A stretch of 64,000 nt of DNA, taken from assembly GCA_964423505.1 (NCBI GenBank), contig CAYREX010000002.1:186001-250000 (forward strand). The letters run 5' to 3'. The stretch is from CAYREX01 sp964423505 (GTDB lineage Bacteria > Fermentibacterota > Fermentibacteria > Fermentibacterales > JCC-6). Shown one piece after another: positions 42,961-50,104 of the stretch. The position numbers and the translations under genes were made by a program. The notes beneath the pieces were generated by a model, which saw only the letters and a program-made list of their open reading frames with translations, was not told where the DNA came from and ran no database searches. The first letter of the stretch is position 1. Each line of letters opens with the position of its first letter.

Positions 42961-44663
42961 TCTCCTACATCGATATCAAGCGAATCTAGCAAGTCCCTTG
43001 CTGTCAATGGTAACATATTTCTGGTTGAAGCCTCTTCATGCTCATAAGTATTTGTATATCGTTGATTTGCGCGATTTCCCTCAGGAGCTGGTTTTCCACA
43101 TGATGAACCCACATTACATCCATTAACGGTATTATTATCCATATCATAGTATTTATAGTTAACTGACATTACACCATCTCTAAGTAGAAATCTGTTATCC
43201 GTAGGGGTACAATTACCGATAACCACTTCATTGAATTCTGCTTCTATCTCATCCGGAGTATACCTACGCATGCACCGCAGATCTGCAAGTGTTGAAATCA
43301 GCTCATTGACTGCCATTGCACAACGCCGACGGTGAAGAATAGATAGCGATGTTTCGGGAAGTACACTTGCTAAGCTAGAAATGGACTCTGTTTGCTCATT
43401 ACGCATTCCCCAAACTCCATGGCAGAGGCGGGTGAACCCAACAGAATCAACAAGAGCCTTTTCCAATGCTATTGCATAGTATGCCTGACCTACTGACTCC
43501 GATCGGGAAGAGATGAGCGTTTCTGATAACAAGCGCCTCCCGATCTCCAGGTAGTGTAGATACTGACCCGCTTGAGATAGCACCTTCCTAATTGCGGGGA
43601 CAATCCTCATGTCAAGCTTGCTGTCGGCTCTGGGTGCCCATTTTCCGTTACTGAAATACTTGTATGGCGGCTCATCACAGTGGAGTTCAGGAAGTTCCCA
43701 GACTCTGAAATCTCGAGTTATAACAACTGGATTTGGTGAGAGTAGGACTTCGAGTGATAGTGCATAGTCGACCAGAGATGACTTCTTTGCTAGGCAGAAG
43801 TACTTCTTCTTGCTTCTGAGAAGCCGTGCAATTTCATGGCCCCTCATCGGCCGTTGGCTTGCATGTATCCTTTCCCTGGCGTCAAAGGCAAGTTTGCGGA
43901 ATATCGGACTTGAGCGATAATCTTCGCAATCGGTACTCCATTCATTTAGAGCCCATTTGCCGTCAGCTAGTCTAACGAAACGCGAATCAGATTTTGCTAC
44001 TCTGTGTTCCTTTCTCATGAGATGATAAGCTTTGGTTAATGGACTCACATCTGATCCATCGACAATCCTTAGCCTTCTCGCTTCATCTGCAAACTCATGG
44101 GCAGATAGGGGGCAACCAGCAATCGAAAGAACCCAGTAAGCTGGATCGTCACGCAATGTGCTTAGATCATATGCAGCTAATGATGGAGACAAAGTCTCAG
44201 TCTTGACATTAGGAAACAGCTCATCAAGAAGAAAGTTGGCGTCTGCTTCAGAGAAGTACTTGAATGCAATATCTCTAACAGACTGCAACAAAACGCTCTT
44301 ATCGGACATAAGATGCCGGTAAATACTGAGCTTGATACCACCGGTAACATGGGATTCTCGTAGGGACTCTGCAGTTGGTGTTCCGGCCATAGTTTTTAGA
44401 TTTGGATCTAGATTGTGAAGTTCCCAGAAGCTCTCATTTCTCATATACCAATATGGATACTCCGGGTGTTGTTGAGAAACAGAAGGCTTCATTCGCTTGA
44501 GTAGGCACCTCAACTTAGACTCAACAGATCTAAATGGAATAAGTCTATCAGCGCCATTATGATATAGATGTAATACCAATAGCAAAAATAGAGGCTTGTT
44601 GATTGCCCAACCGCCCGAGTCGCGCCATACATTCATGCTACAGAGAGCACTGAGAGAACTCAT
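42957..44663 (-). CDS. SBD-like (phosphorothioate-binding) N-terminus with winged-helix-like repeats
   Basis: 568 residues from the ATG at 44663, with an AGGA about ten bases upstream; the ATG at 44723 adds 20 residues with no ribosome site. Residues ~8-150 follow the sulfur-binding domain (SBD) of phosphorothioate-dependent McrA-type enzymes: NVWRDSGGWAINKPLFLLLV, DRLIPFRSVESKLRCLL, HPEYPYWYMRNESFWEL and LRESHVTGGI. No HNH or other nuclease motif follows. Three later segments end in a similar wing strand: FVRLADGKWALNEW (~240), VVITRDFRVWELPEL (~320) and GFTRLCHGVWGMRNE (~430), suggesting tandem winged-helix units. Very AT-rich. A phosphorothioate reader or regulator is my inference. Confidence 0.65.
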   Translation of the reverse strand: MSSLSALCSMNVWRDSGGWAINKPLFLLLVLHLYHNGADRLIPFRSVESKLRCLLKRMKPSVSQQHPEYPYWYMRNESFWELHNLDPNLKTMAGTPTAESLRESHVTGGIKLSIYRHLMSDKSVLLQSVRDIAFKYFSEADANFLLDELFPNVKTETLSPSLAAYDLSTLRDDPAYWVLSIAGCPLSAHEFADEARRLRIVDGSDVSPLTKAYHLMRKEHRVAKSDSRFVRLADGKWALNEWSTDCEDYRSSPIFRKLAFDARERIHASQRPMRGHEIARLLRSKKKYFCLAKKSSLVDYALSLEVLLSPNPVVITRDFRVWELPELHCDEPPYKYFSNGKWAPRADSKLDMRIVPAIRKVLSQAGQYLHYLEIGRRLLSETLISSRSESVGQAYYAIALEKALVDSVGFTRLCHGVWGMRNEQTESISSLASVLPETSLSILHRRRCAMAVNELISTLADLRCMRRYTPDEIEAEFNEVVIGNCTPTDNRFLLRDGVMSVNYKYYDMDNNTVNGCNVGSSCGKPAPEGNRANQRYTNTYEHEEASTRNMLPLTARDLLDSLDIDVGD

Positions 44664-44744
44664 ACAAGTAGTATTCCTATGAGAGAAGAACGGATCAAGT
44701 CCCGAATACTCTGTGACTTCCATCTAGACTAGACAACCAAGACT

Positions 44745-45356
44745 ATGCTGCGGAAGCAGGATGTCAGAGGCAGGTTTCCCGAGGAGATCGAGAGGGCGCT
44801 GGTCGAGCATCCGGAGATGATAGGCCAGGTGGCTTCTAGGATTCTCGCGGACAACTTCCCGGATACGCTGCATGAGGACATCCTGCAGGCGGTCGGTCTG
44901 GAAGCGGCCCCTGCCGGGGTAATCAAGACCGCTGCGCAGGCGGAGGAGCGGAGAGTGCGCGATCCGCGGTTCAGGGAGAGGGTCCTGAGGGCCTACGAAT
45001 ACAGGTGCGCGGTCTGCGGTTTCGATGTACGGCTTGGAAGCAGGCCCATCGGGCTCGAGGCTGCTCATATCAAATGGCATCAGGCCGGTGGTCCGGACGA
45101 GGAGCCGAATGGTCTGGCCCTCTGCTCGCTGCATCACAAGCTGTTCGACCGGGGAGCCTTCACCCTCGACACTGAGCGGAGGCTCATAGTCTCCGAGAGC
45201 GCACACGGCTCGAGGGGATTCGACAGCTGGCTCATGCAGTACCACGGAGAGCTCATCAAGAAGCCCCTGCGGAGCTCATTCAGGCCCGATGGTGAGTTCA
45301 CCGAATGGCACGTCCGGGAGGTCTTCCGGGGGTACCCGCGTGAGATGTGCTGCTGA
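44745..45356 (+). pseudogene. 5'-truncated phosphorothioate-dependent SBD-HNH endonuclease (ScoMcrA-like)
   Basis: 203 codons remain. The first ~50 residues match the last helices of an SBD: LRKQDVRGRFPEEIERAL, then DNFPDTLHEDILQAVGLE. They are followed by an intact HNH nuclease domain: YEYRCAVCGFDVRLG, GLEAAHIKWHQAGGPDE, NGLALCSLHHKLFDRGAF and the usual WHVREVFRG ending. Full-length relatives are near 300 residues, so about 100 N-terminal residues that bind the sulfur are absent. An in-frame TAG at 44730 precedes the ATG. GC is host-like, unlike the adjoining island. The remnant may still be translated, but target recognition should be lost. Confidence 0.8.
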
Positions 45357-45388
45357 GGGTTGAGAGCTACCGTGCGCTTATGGAGCGT

Positions 45389-46444
45389 CTAGGCTGACTC
45401 GATGGTCTTGTAGGCGATATCGACTATTGCCTTCACTTGGGTCAGTAGTGCCCCGATCATCTCCTCGGCGTCCGAGCTCAGCGGGATATCCAGCGGGTAC
45501 CAGGAATGGCCGCTGCTGATGACCAGGCGCCTGCTCAGGTCTGATGCCTCAAGTCGCCTATGGATAAGGTCGTACAGGGGTGTGTCGCGGTGGAACCGCA
45601 GCCAGATTGGGGTGGTCTCCGCCTCGAAGGGATGACGCACGCCTACGCTGAAGCATGGCTTCGTATCGCCCAGCGGTCCGCAGAGGTAGCGCCGGTAGTA
45701 CCAGTGTTCCAGGTCATCGTCAGGGCAGTTCCTGGTATCCTGGCCGAAGGGTCCGTACCAGAACTTCAGCTCCTCTGCCAGACGTAGTGTAGTCAGGTCT
45801 AGCAGCCTGATGAGCTGATCGACCCTCTCCCGCCAGTTGATCAAATCCTCTTCGCTTGTCAGGGGCATGATCATGCGTCCGGTCATTACCATGACCATCT
45901 CGGAGAGCTGCTCGAGGTTTCTGCGGGAACGGGGCGAGTCCGTCTCCGTCAGCGTAAGGATGACATCGTCCCATGACACGACGGTGATGGCTATCCCGGG
46001 GTAGTCCGGTGGCTGCCAGGGGGCATCTCCCGACACTCCGAAGGTCTCCTCCACCTTGCTGGTGGATTCACCGACTCGCTGAGGGGGCACCAGGACTGCG
46101 AGGATACCCTCTCCCGCAAGGTCTATCAGGTGTTTTACGTATGATCTGAGCTGTGCCTCGCTGAGGGCGGCGCCTAGCTTGGCCTCTATCTTGACTGCGG
46201 GAGTGCCATCGGGAGTGGTGGCCTCCAGGTCCGGCCTGCCCCCGTCCTCCTCCTGGAAGGCCTCCGCCTTCCACTGCAGGTCCTTCGGGACGGGTCTGCC
46301 CGTCCATTCCTCGAGGGCTTTCGAGAAGGCCCTGCTCGCCGCCGGGTCCCCGAGGATGAAGGCCAGGCCCTGGGTGCAGAGCACCTCGCCCTGTCTGCTC
46401 AGGGAGTAGAACTGCGAGAGAAATCCCAGGATAGTCTTGTGCAT
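45389..46444 (-). CDS. PD-(D/E)XK-nuclease-like protein
   Basis: 351 residues from the ATG at 46444 (aaggtcacctc upstream). Near residue 85 the segment GGRPDLEATTPDGTPAVKIE followed by AKLGAALSEAQLRSYV has the D...(E)xK arrangement of the PD-(D/E)XK nuclease fold. The C-terminal half (~200-350) is helical with many Trp/Tyr residues and resembles restriction-associated or DUF-type extensions. Host-like base composition. It converges on the truncated SBD-HNH gene with 32 bases between. Possibly a further defence gene, but no partner methylase is present. Specific function unknown. Confidence 0.65.
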   Translation of the reverse strand: MHKTILGFLSQFYSLSRQGEVLCTQGLAFILGDPAASRAFSKALEEWTGRPVPKDLQWKAEAFQEEDGGRPDLEATTPDGTPAVKIEAKLGAALSEAQLRSYVKHLIDLAGEGILAVLVPPQRVGESTSKVEETFGVSGDAPWQPPDYPGIAITVVSWDDVILTLTETDSPRSRRNLEQLSEMVMVMTGRMIMPLTSEEDLINWRERVDQLIRLLDLTTLRLAEELKFWYGPFGQDTRNCPDDDLEHWYYRRYLCGPLGDTKPCFSVGVRHPFEAETTPIWLRFHRDTPLYDLIHRRLEASDLSRRLVISSGHSWYPLDIPLSSDAEEMIGALLTQVKAIVDIAYKTIESA

Positions 46445-46975
46445 GAGGTGACCTTCCATCGAGCAGGGAGAAACCTGCATTCCATGTATACCCGGCGGTC
46501 GGGGTCAAGTCATGCGGGATCCGCCTGTGCGGCATCATCCGAGAGCCGAACGGGGCAGCGCATACGCTCAATAACAGAGGAATGGGTGCCTGTCATTACC
46601 CCGTGATAGGTGCGGGAACCTCCATGCGGGGCAATGAATGCTTGACAGGTGACCTGCTTCCGGGGAGAACTACTGTAGGCGCAGAGGGAGCTCGGGAACA
46701 TGATCGATGCAGTCCCCCCGACGGGAAGGGGTGCGAAGACCGCCATGACAACACGGGCGATTATGCGTTTCCCGGGGAAGCTCTCGCTATCGGAGATGGA
46801 GAAGTCCTGCCCCTTCGCCGGCAGGGACAGGAACATGTGGCCGCGGAGTGCAGGGGGAGAGCCTCGACCCGGAGGGTGATCGACAGGGGCGAGTATGATG
46901 GCAGCCGATGACTGGCCCCTCCTACTGGCCGGGAGGAGCTGCGGCTGCAGGCACCGATAGGGGATGGAGAGATAC
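46445..46975. other. Intergenic stretch without convincing gene
   Basis: 531 bases. Open frames exist on both strands (for example 46582-46911 plus), but their products are rich in Gly/Arg/Pro without folds or ribosome sites, and I reject them. A TTGACA at about 46643 lacks a well-placed -10. Nothing else recognised; it may hold promoters for the two flanking genes. Confidence 0.5.
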
Positions 46976-47296
46976 ATGAAATTCGATCAGGAGAGACTGC
47001 CCTACCCCACCCGTCCCATGGAGACGGCGACGGGCACGGTGGAGGAGTACGTCATCCCGGCAGCGGAGAGGGAGAAGGTCTTCAGGCAGCTCTACCCGTT
47101 CCTGCCCGTTCCGCCGATGGACCAGGAGATGCTGGACATACACGAGGAAAGGCCGTTCACGGTACGGGAGTACAGGGTGGTGCGGGACCACGGGATGAAC
47201 ATGCTGGTCAGTCCCTACTTCCACCGGAGCGGCGGAACGGTGATCGACTGGTGGCCGCCCGACTCCGAGGAGGTCTTCGAAGAGGATGGAGACTGA
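46976..47296 (+). CDS. Hypothetical protein, 106 aa
   Basis: Starts at the ATG at 46976, with ggagag seven bases upstream; an ATG at 46964 is less well placed. Sequence begins MKFDQERLPYPTRPMETATG and contains REKVFRQLYPFLPVPPMDQE and RVVRDHGMNMLVSPYFHRSG. No signal peptide or TM segment; probably cytoplasmic. No family recognised. Base composition is host-like. It stands alone between a 531-base gap and a convergent lipoprotein gene. Confidence 0.6.
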   Translation: MKFDQERLPYPTRPMETATGTVEEYVIPAAEREKVFRQLYPFLPVPPMDQEMLDIHEERPFTVREYRVVRDHGMNMLVSPYFHRSGGTVIDWWPPDSEEVFEEDGD

Positions 47297-47370
47297 GCGG
47301 TGAGCATGCCCCGGAAGTGCATGCTTGAGTCTTTCCCATTGCATGGAGTACGACTGCTTCGTCGGCTCCG

Positions 47371-48120
47371 TCAGGGGTAGTAGGTCAGCCTGTCCACCAG
47401 CACCGGCGCTCCCCGGGCGATGTCGTCCGCGGTGTTGAACACGCCGTCCGAATACATACCCCTGTACTCCTCGGGTATCTCGACCTCCAGGTCGAAGGAG
47501 AGCTTCATCTGGACGGGAGCATCCGTGATCCTGGATTCTCCAGTGAGGATGCCGCCCTCGTAGTCCCAGCCGAAGCCGAAGAAGCTGAAGTCGGCGCCGT
47601 TCCACTCCCGCAGCTCCTGCAGGGACATTCCGGTGTAGACCCCGCAATCGCTCTCCACTTCCTGCGTGCCAAGGACCGAGTAGTCGTCGTCGAAGAGGTA
47701 GTAGGCGGCCTCCAGGTAACTCCTGGTCCTGCCGTCCTCCTCCCAGAAGAACATGATGACCCGACCGCTGCTCGGGTCTGTCAGCACCGTGTGCTCGACC
47801 TTCACGGTGCCCTCTGCGTACCAGGTCGCGCCGTCCGTGAGGTTCTCCTCCCCGAACTCCGCAATCAGCTGATCCTTGCTCTCGATCAAGCCGTAGTCCT
47901 CGATCGTTGAGTACGTGATGTCCTCGACATCCTCGACGGAATCAACCGCGGGGGGGTCGGGGAGGATTATCGTCGTTTCGGGGTCGACCGGGTCTGCGGG
48001 GGTTGCGGGTTCAGCGGTATCGGCAGACAGCCCGGTATCGACGGGAGCCTCTGTCTGCTCGGCTTCTCCGCCGCATGACATCAGCAGGGCCAGCAAGGCC
48101 ATCATCATCAGTGCTTTCAT
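47371..48120 (-). CDS. Hypothetical lipoprotein, 249 aa
   Basis: From the ATG at 48120 (aggga upstream; ATG 48168 adds 16 residues). Lipoprotein signal MKALMMMALLALLMSC with Cys at residue 16. A Pro/Glu/Thr-rich linker (~20-60) leads to a globular region: LIESKDQLIAEFGEENLTDG near 80, VIMFFWEEDGRTRSYLEAAY near 125 and FFGFGWDYEGGI near 180. Family not recognised. Likely membrane-anchored in the periplasm. Convergent with the 106-aa gene. Confidence 0.65.
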   Translation of the reverse strand: MKALMMMALLALLMSCGGEAEQTEAPVDTGLSADTAEPATPADPVDPETTIILPDPPAVDSVEDVEDITYSTIEDYGLIESKDQLIAEFGEENLTDGATWYAEGTVKVEHTVLTDPSSGRVIMFFWEEDGRTRSYLEAAYYLFDDDYSVLGTQEVESDCGVYTGMSLQELREWNGADFSFFGFGWDYEGGILTGESRITDAPVQMKLSFDLEVEIPEEYRGMYSDGVFNTADDIARGAPVLVDRLTYYP

Positions 48121-48570
48121 GCTATCCCTTCGGGAGCCGGCATGGAGTGCCAGGAGAACCAATCTCATTCATGGAGTATTCCGAAATAGTGCCGGCCCGG
48201 CAACTGGCATTCGGGCAGGGGATGAGAGGCCTCCTATCGATTCGTCGGCGATGGACCCTCTGTCCCGTCCCCGGTGCAGCCTGCTGCACCCGGTGGACCA
48301 GCCTATCCAGACCAACCTTCACAGCGCAGGCCTTATTAAGATTTCGGGGCCCGAATCTTAACAACGGTCATCCCAAGGTCGCGGGTTCTGCCCGGGGATA
48401 ACCCTTTCTTCAGGCTGGATCCGACGAAACAAGGGGTTATCTCGGCATGATCCATGACGAGATGCGGGGTTGTTCTGGAGAGACACATAAGCTGTTGCGC
48501 AACGCTACGGATGTGCAGACGGCTCGTGCTATGTTGCAGGTGCCTCGAGAACAACAGAGAGGAGCTGGAT
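48121..48570. other. Intergenic region with two palindromes
   Basis: 450 bases without a convincing gene. Two inverted repeats are visible: ttaagatt (48335-48342) and aatcttaa (48353-48360) around a GGGCCC core; and gataaccctt (about 48397-48406) facing aaggggttatc (48431-48441). They lie between the divergent lipoprotein genes and could be operators or attenuators. No promoter match strong enough to list. Confidence 0.4.
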
Positions 48571-48897
48571 ATGAAGAGGACACTCTGCGGAGCTCTGCTG
48601 ATTGTGCTGGCGGCCGGCTGCGGGACGGCGCTTGCGCCGGAGGAGAGGCTGGCGGGCTACTGGGTGATAATGGAGCCGGAGGAGACCATCGTCTTCCGGG
48701 AGGACGGCACCTGGGTCCTGCCGGAGGAGGGCGAGAGCGGCAGGTGGACCCTGGCGGGAGAGGACGAGCTGATACTCACCGTCTTCGACTCGGAGGGAAA
48801 CGAGGAGGGCGTCACGGAGCTGGTCTTCCAGGGGGAGGACGCGTTCACGCTGACGATGCAGGGAGAGACCCTGGTCTTCCACCGGGTGGAGGAGTGA
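48571..48897 (+). CDS. Small lipoprotein, first of a tandem pair
   Basis: 108 residues from the ATG at 48571 (agaggagctg upstream). Lipoprotein signal MKRTLCGALLIVLAAGC, Cys at residue 17. The mature part is a compact beta-rich domain (PEERLAGYWVIMEP, VFREDGTWVLPEEGESGRW, LVFQGEDAFTLTMQGETLVF), lipocalin-like in layout: a short 'L.G.W' start and repeated antiparallel strands. It is clearly paralogous to the gene 74 bases downstream. Ligand or role unknown. Confidence 0.7.
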   Translation: MKRTLCGALLIVLAAGCGTALAPEERLAGYWVIMEPEETIVFREDGTWVLPEEGESGRWTLAGEDELILTVFDSEGNEEGVTELVFQGEDAFTLTMQGETLVFHRVEE

Positions 48898-48970
48898 GTA
48901 CAGGAGAGGCTCGGAGAATTGATCCCGGCCGCTCTGGAAGGTGCTGACCGGAATCGAGAGGAGGGCTGTT

Positions 48971-49300
48971 ATGAGAGGTTTCATGGCGGGAGCTCTGCTC
49001 CTTGTACTTGTACTGCTCACCGGCTGCGGAGGGATGACCGCCGAGGAGAAGCTGGTGGGTACCTGGGAGATGGACGGCCCGGGGGCCCGGATAGAGTTTC
49101 GGGAGGATGGTACCTGGGATTTCCCGCTCGAGGGGGAGAGCGGGACCTGGACCCTGTCGGAGGGGGAGACGACGATGCTGACCATCTACGACTCCGACGG
49201 GAACGAGGAGGGGACCGCCGAGCTGACCTTCGAGGGGGACGACTCGTTCTCCATGGTAATGGAGGGCCGGCCGATGGTGATGAACAGGGTAGAGGAGTAG
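48971..49300 (+). CDS. Small lipoprotein, second of a tandem pair
   Basis: 109 residues from the ATG at 48971 (gaggagggct upstream; an ATG at 48941 adds ten residues). Signal MRGFMAGALLLVLVLLTGC, Cys at 19. Mature domain parallels its upstream neighbour: AEEKLVGTWEMDGP, FREDGTWDFPLEGESGTW, DGNEEGTAELTFEGDDSFSM, ending NRVEE where the neighbour ends HRVEE. A recent tandem duplication with diverging sequences. Function unknown. Confidence 0.7.
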   Translation: MRGFMAGALLLVLVLLTGCGGMTAEEKLVGTWEMDGPGARIEFREDGTWDFPLEGESGTWTLSEGETTMLTIYDSDGNEEGTAELTFEGDDSFSMVMEGRPMVMNRVEE

Positions 49301-49319
49301 TCACGTGAACGGAGGCGGC

Positions 49320-49748
49320 ATGTCAGCGGACGGGAAGCTGAAGAGGGAGGTGCTGGGACACCTGGGGAAGATGCAGACCGTGCATCTGGCCACCTGGGAC
49401 GGGGAGAGACCCAGGGTGAGACCGGTCAGCATGATATGCGACGGGGAGAGGATGTGGGTCTCCACCGGCTGCTCGGACGCCAAGGTGCCGCAGATGCGGG
49501 AGCACCCGGTCTTCGAGGTCTCCATGATACTGGAGGGGGAGGAGAGCCTGGGCTCCCTCCGGATATCCGGCAGGGTGCGCTTCGTTCGGGACATCTCCGA
49601 GAAGGCGGCCGTGGCGGAGCTGATGCCCTTCTTCTCGCAGTTCTGGGAGACGCCGGAGGACCCCACCTACTGCCTGGTGGAGCTGCAGCCGGAGGAGATG
49701 GAGCTGATGAGGCCCACCGAGACTGTCGGGCGCAGGTTCAGGGTATGA
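49320..49748 (+). CDS. Pyridoxamine-5'-phosphate-oxidase-like flavin-binding protein
   Basis: 142 residues from the ATG at 49320 (ggagg seven bases upstream; GTG 49305 less likely). Split-barrel FMN/F420-type fold: GKMQTVHLATWDGERPRVRP near residue 15, SMICDGERMWVSTGCSDAKV, HPVFEVSMILEGEESLGSLR and ISGRVRFVRD. This is the general-stress/PNPOx-like family; many members bind flavin or F420 and reduce small molecules. True PNP oxidase (PdxH) is unlikely from the length and missing PLP motifs. Downstream of the tandem lipoproteins. Confidence 0.8.
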   Translation: MSADGKLKREVLGHLGKMQTVHLATWDGERPRVRPVSMICDGERMWVSTGCSDAKVPQMREHPVFEVSMILEGEESLGSLRISGRVRFVRDISEKAAVAELMPFFSQFWETPEDPTYCLVELQPEEMELMRPTETVGRRFRV

Positions 49749-49779
49749 GCCTGCCCGCGCAGCCTTGCCTGAAGCCCGC

Positions 49780-50040
49780 ATGAGGACGGGGACGGGCAGC
49801 GACAGGGAGCCGAGGCAGCCCGGCCCCGGGTGCTGGGGGACGCTGTGCGGGGCGCTCGTCGGGGCTGTCGCCGGGGTCTTCTACGGCACCTTCCACGCTC
49901 TCTTCGTCTCCAAGACCGGGATGATGATAGAGGAGGGGTTCGAGAACGGGGTGATGTTCGGCATCTACGGCGGCGCCGCCGGCCTGGCCGTGGGTATGGT
50001 GGTCAGGCTGGTCCGTTGGGTGCGCGCCCGGAGAGGCTGA
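49780..50040 (+). CDS. Small membrane protein, 86 aa
   Basis: From the ATG at 49780. Gly-rich TM segment WGTLCGALVGAVAGVFYGTF near residue 20 and a second GVMFGIYGGAAGLAVGMVV near 57 form a glycine-zipper-like hairpin. Arg-rich tail RLVRWVRARRG suggests a cytoplasmic C-terminus. No family assigned. Weak ribosome site; follows the PNPOx-like gene by about 30 bases. Confidence 0.55.
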   Translation: MRTGTGSDREPRQPGPGCWGTLCGALVGAVAGVFYGTFHALFVSKTGMMIEEGFENGVMFGIYGGAAGLAVGMVVRLVRWVRARRG

Positions 50041-50104
50041 CCTCCCGACACGTGCGCCTTGAAGAAACCCTCGCTCCACCCGGAGAGAGCTTCCGGCGGG
50101 GGGG

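Larger units (their letters stand above)
28283..44735. mobile_element. DNA phosphorothioation (Dnd) genomic island
   Basis: Base composition drops visibly between the ACT gene and position ~44735, with AT-rich codons throughout and lowest GC in 33142-35223 and 42957-44663. It returns to host-like GC in the HNH remnant. All genes inside fit one theme: modification genes dndA and dndBCDE, a Dnd-associated methyltransferase-like gene, a five-gene restriction/defence operon and an SBD-containing protein. No integrase, direct repeats or tRNA were found at the ends, so the mechanism of arrival is unknown. Boundaries are approximate, judged by eye. Confidence 0.75.

Noticed and set aside
28283..44735. 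Canonical DndFGH restriction genes
   Set aside because: No FtsK/HerA-type DndH or matching DndF/DndG motifs seen; the effector genes have a different set of domains.
46582..46911. 109-codon plus-strand frame in the intergenic gap
   Set aside because: No ribosome site, atypical composition, no recognisable fold.
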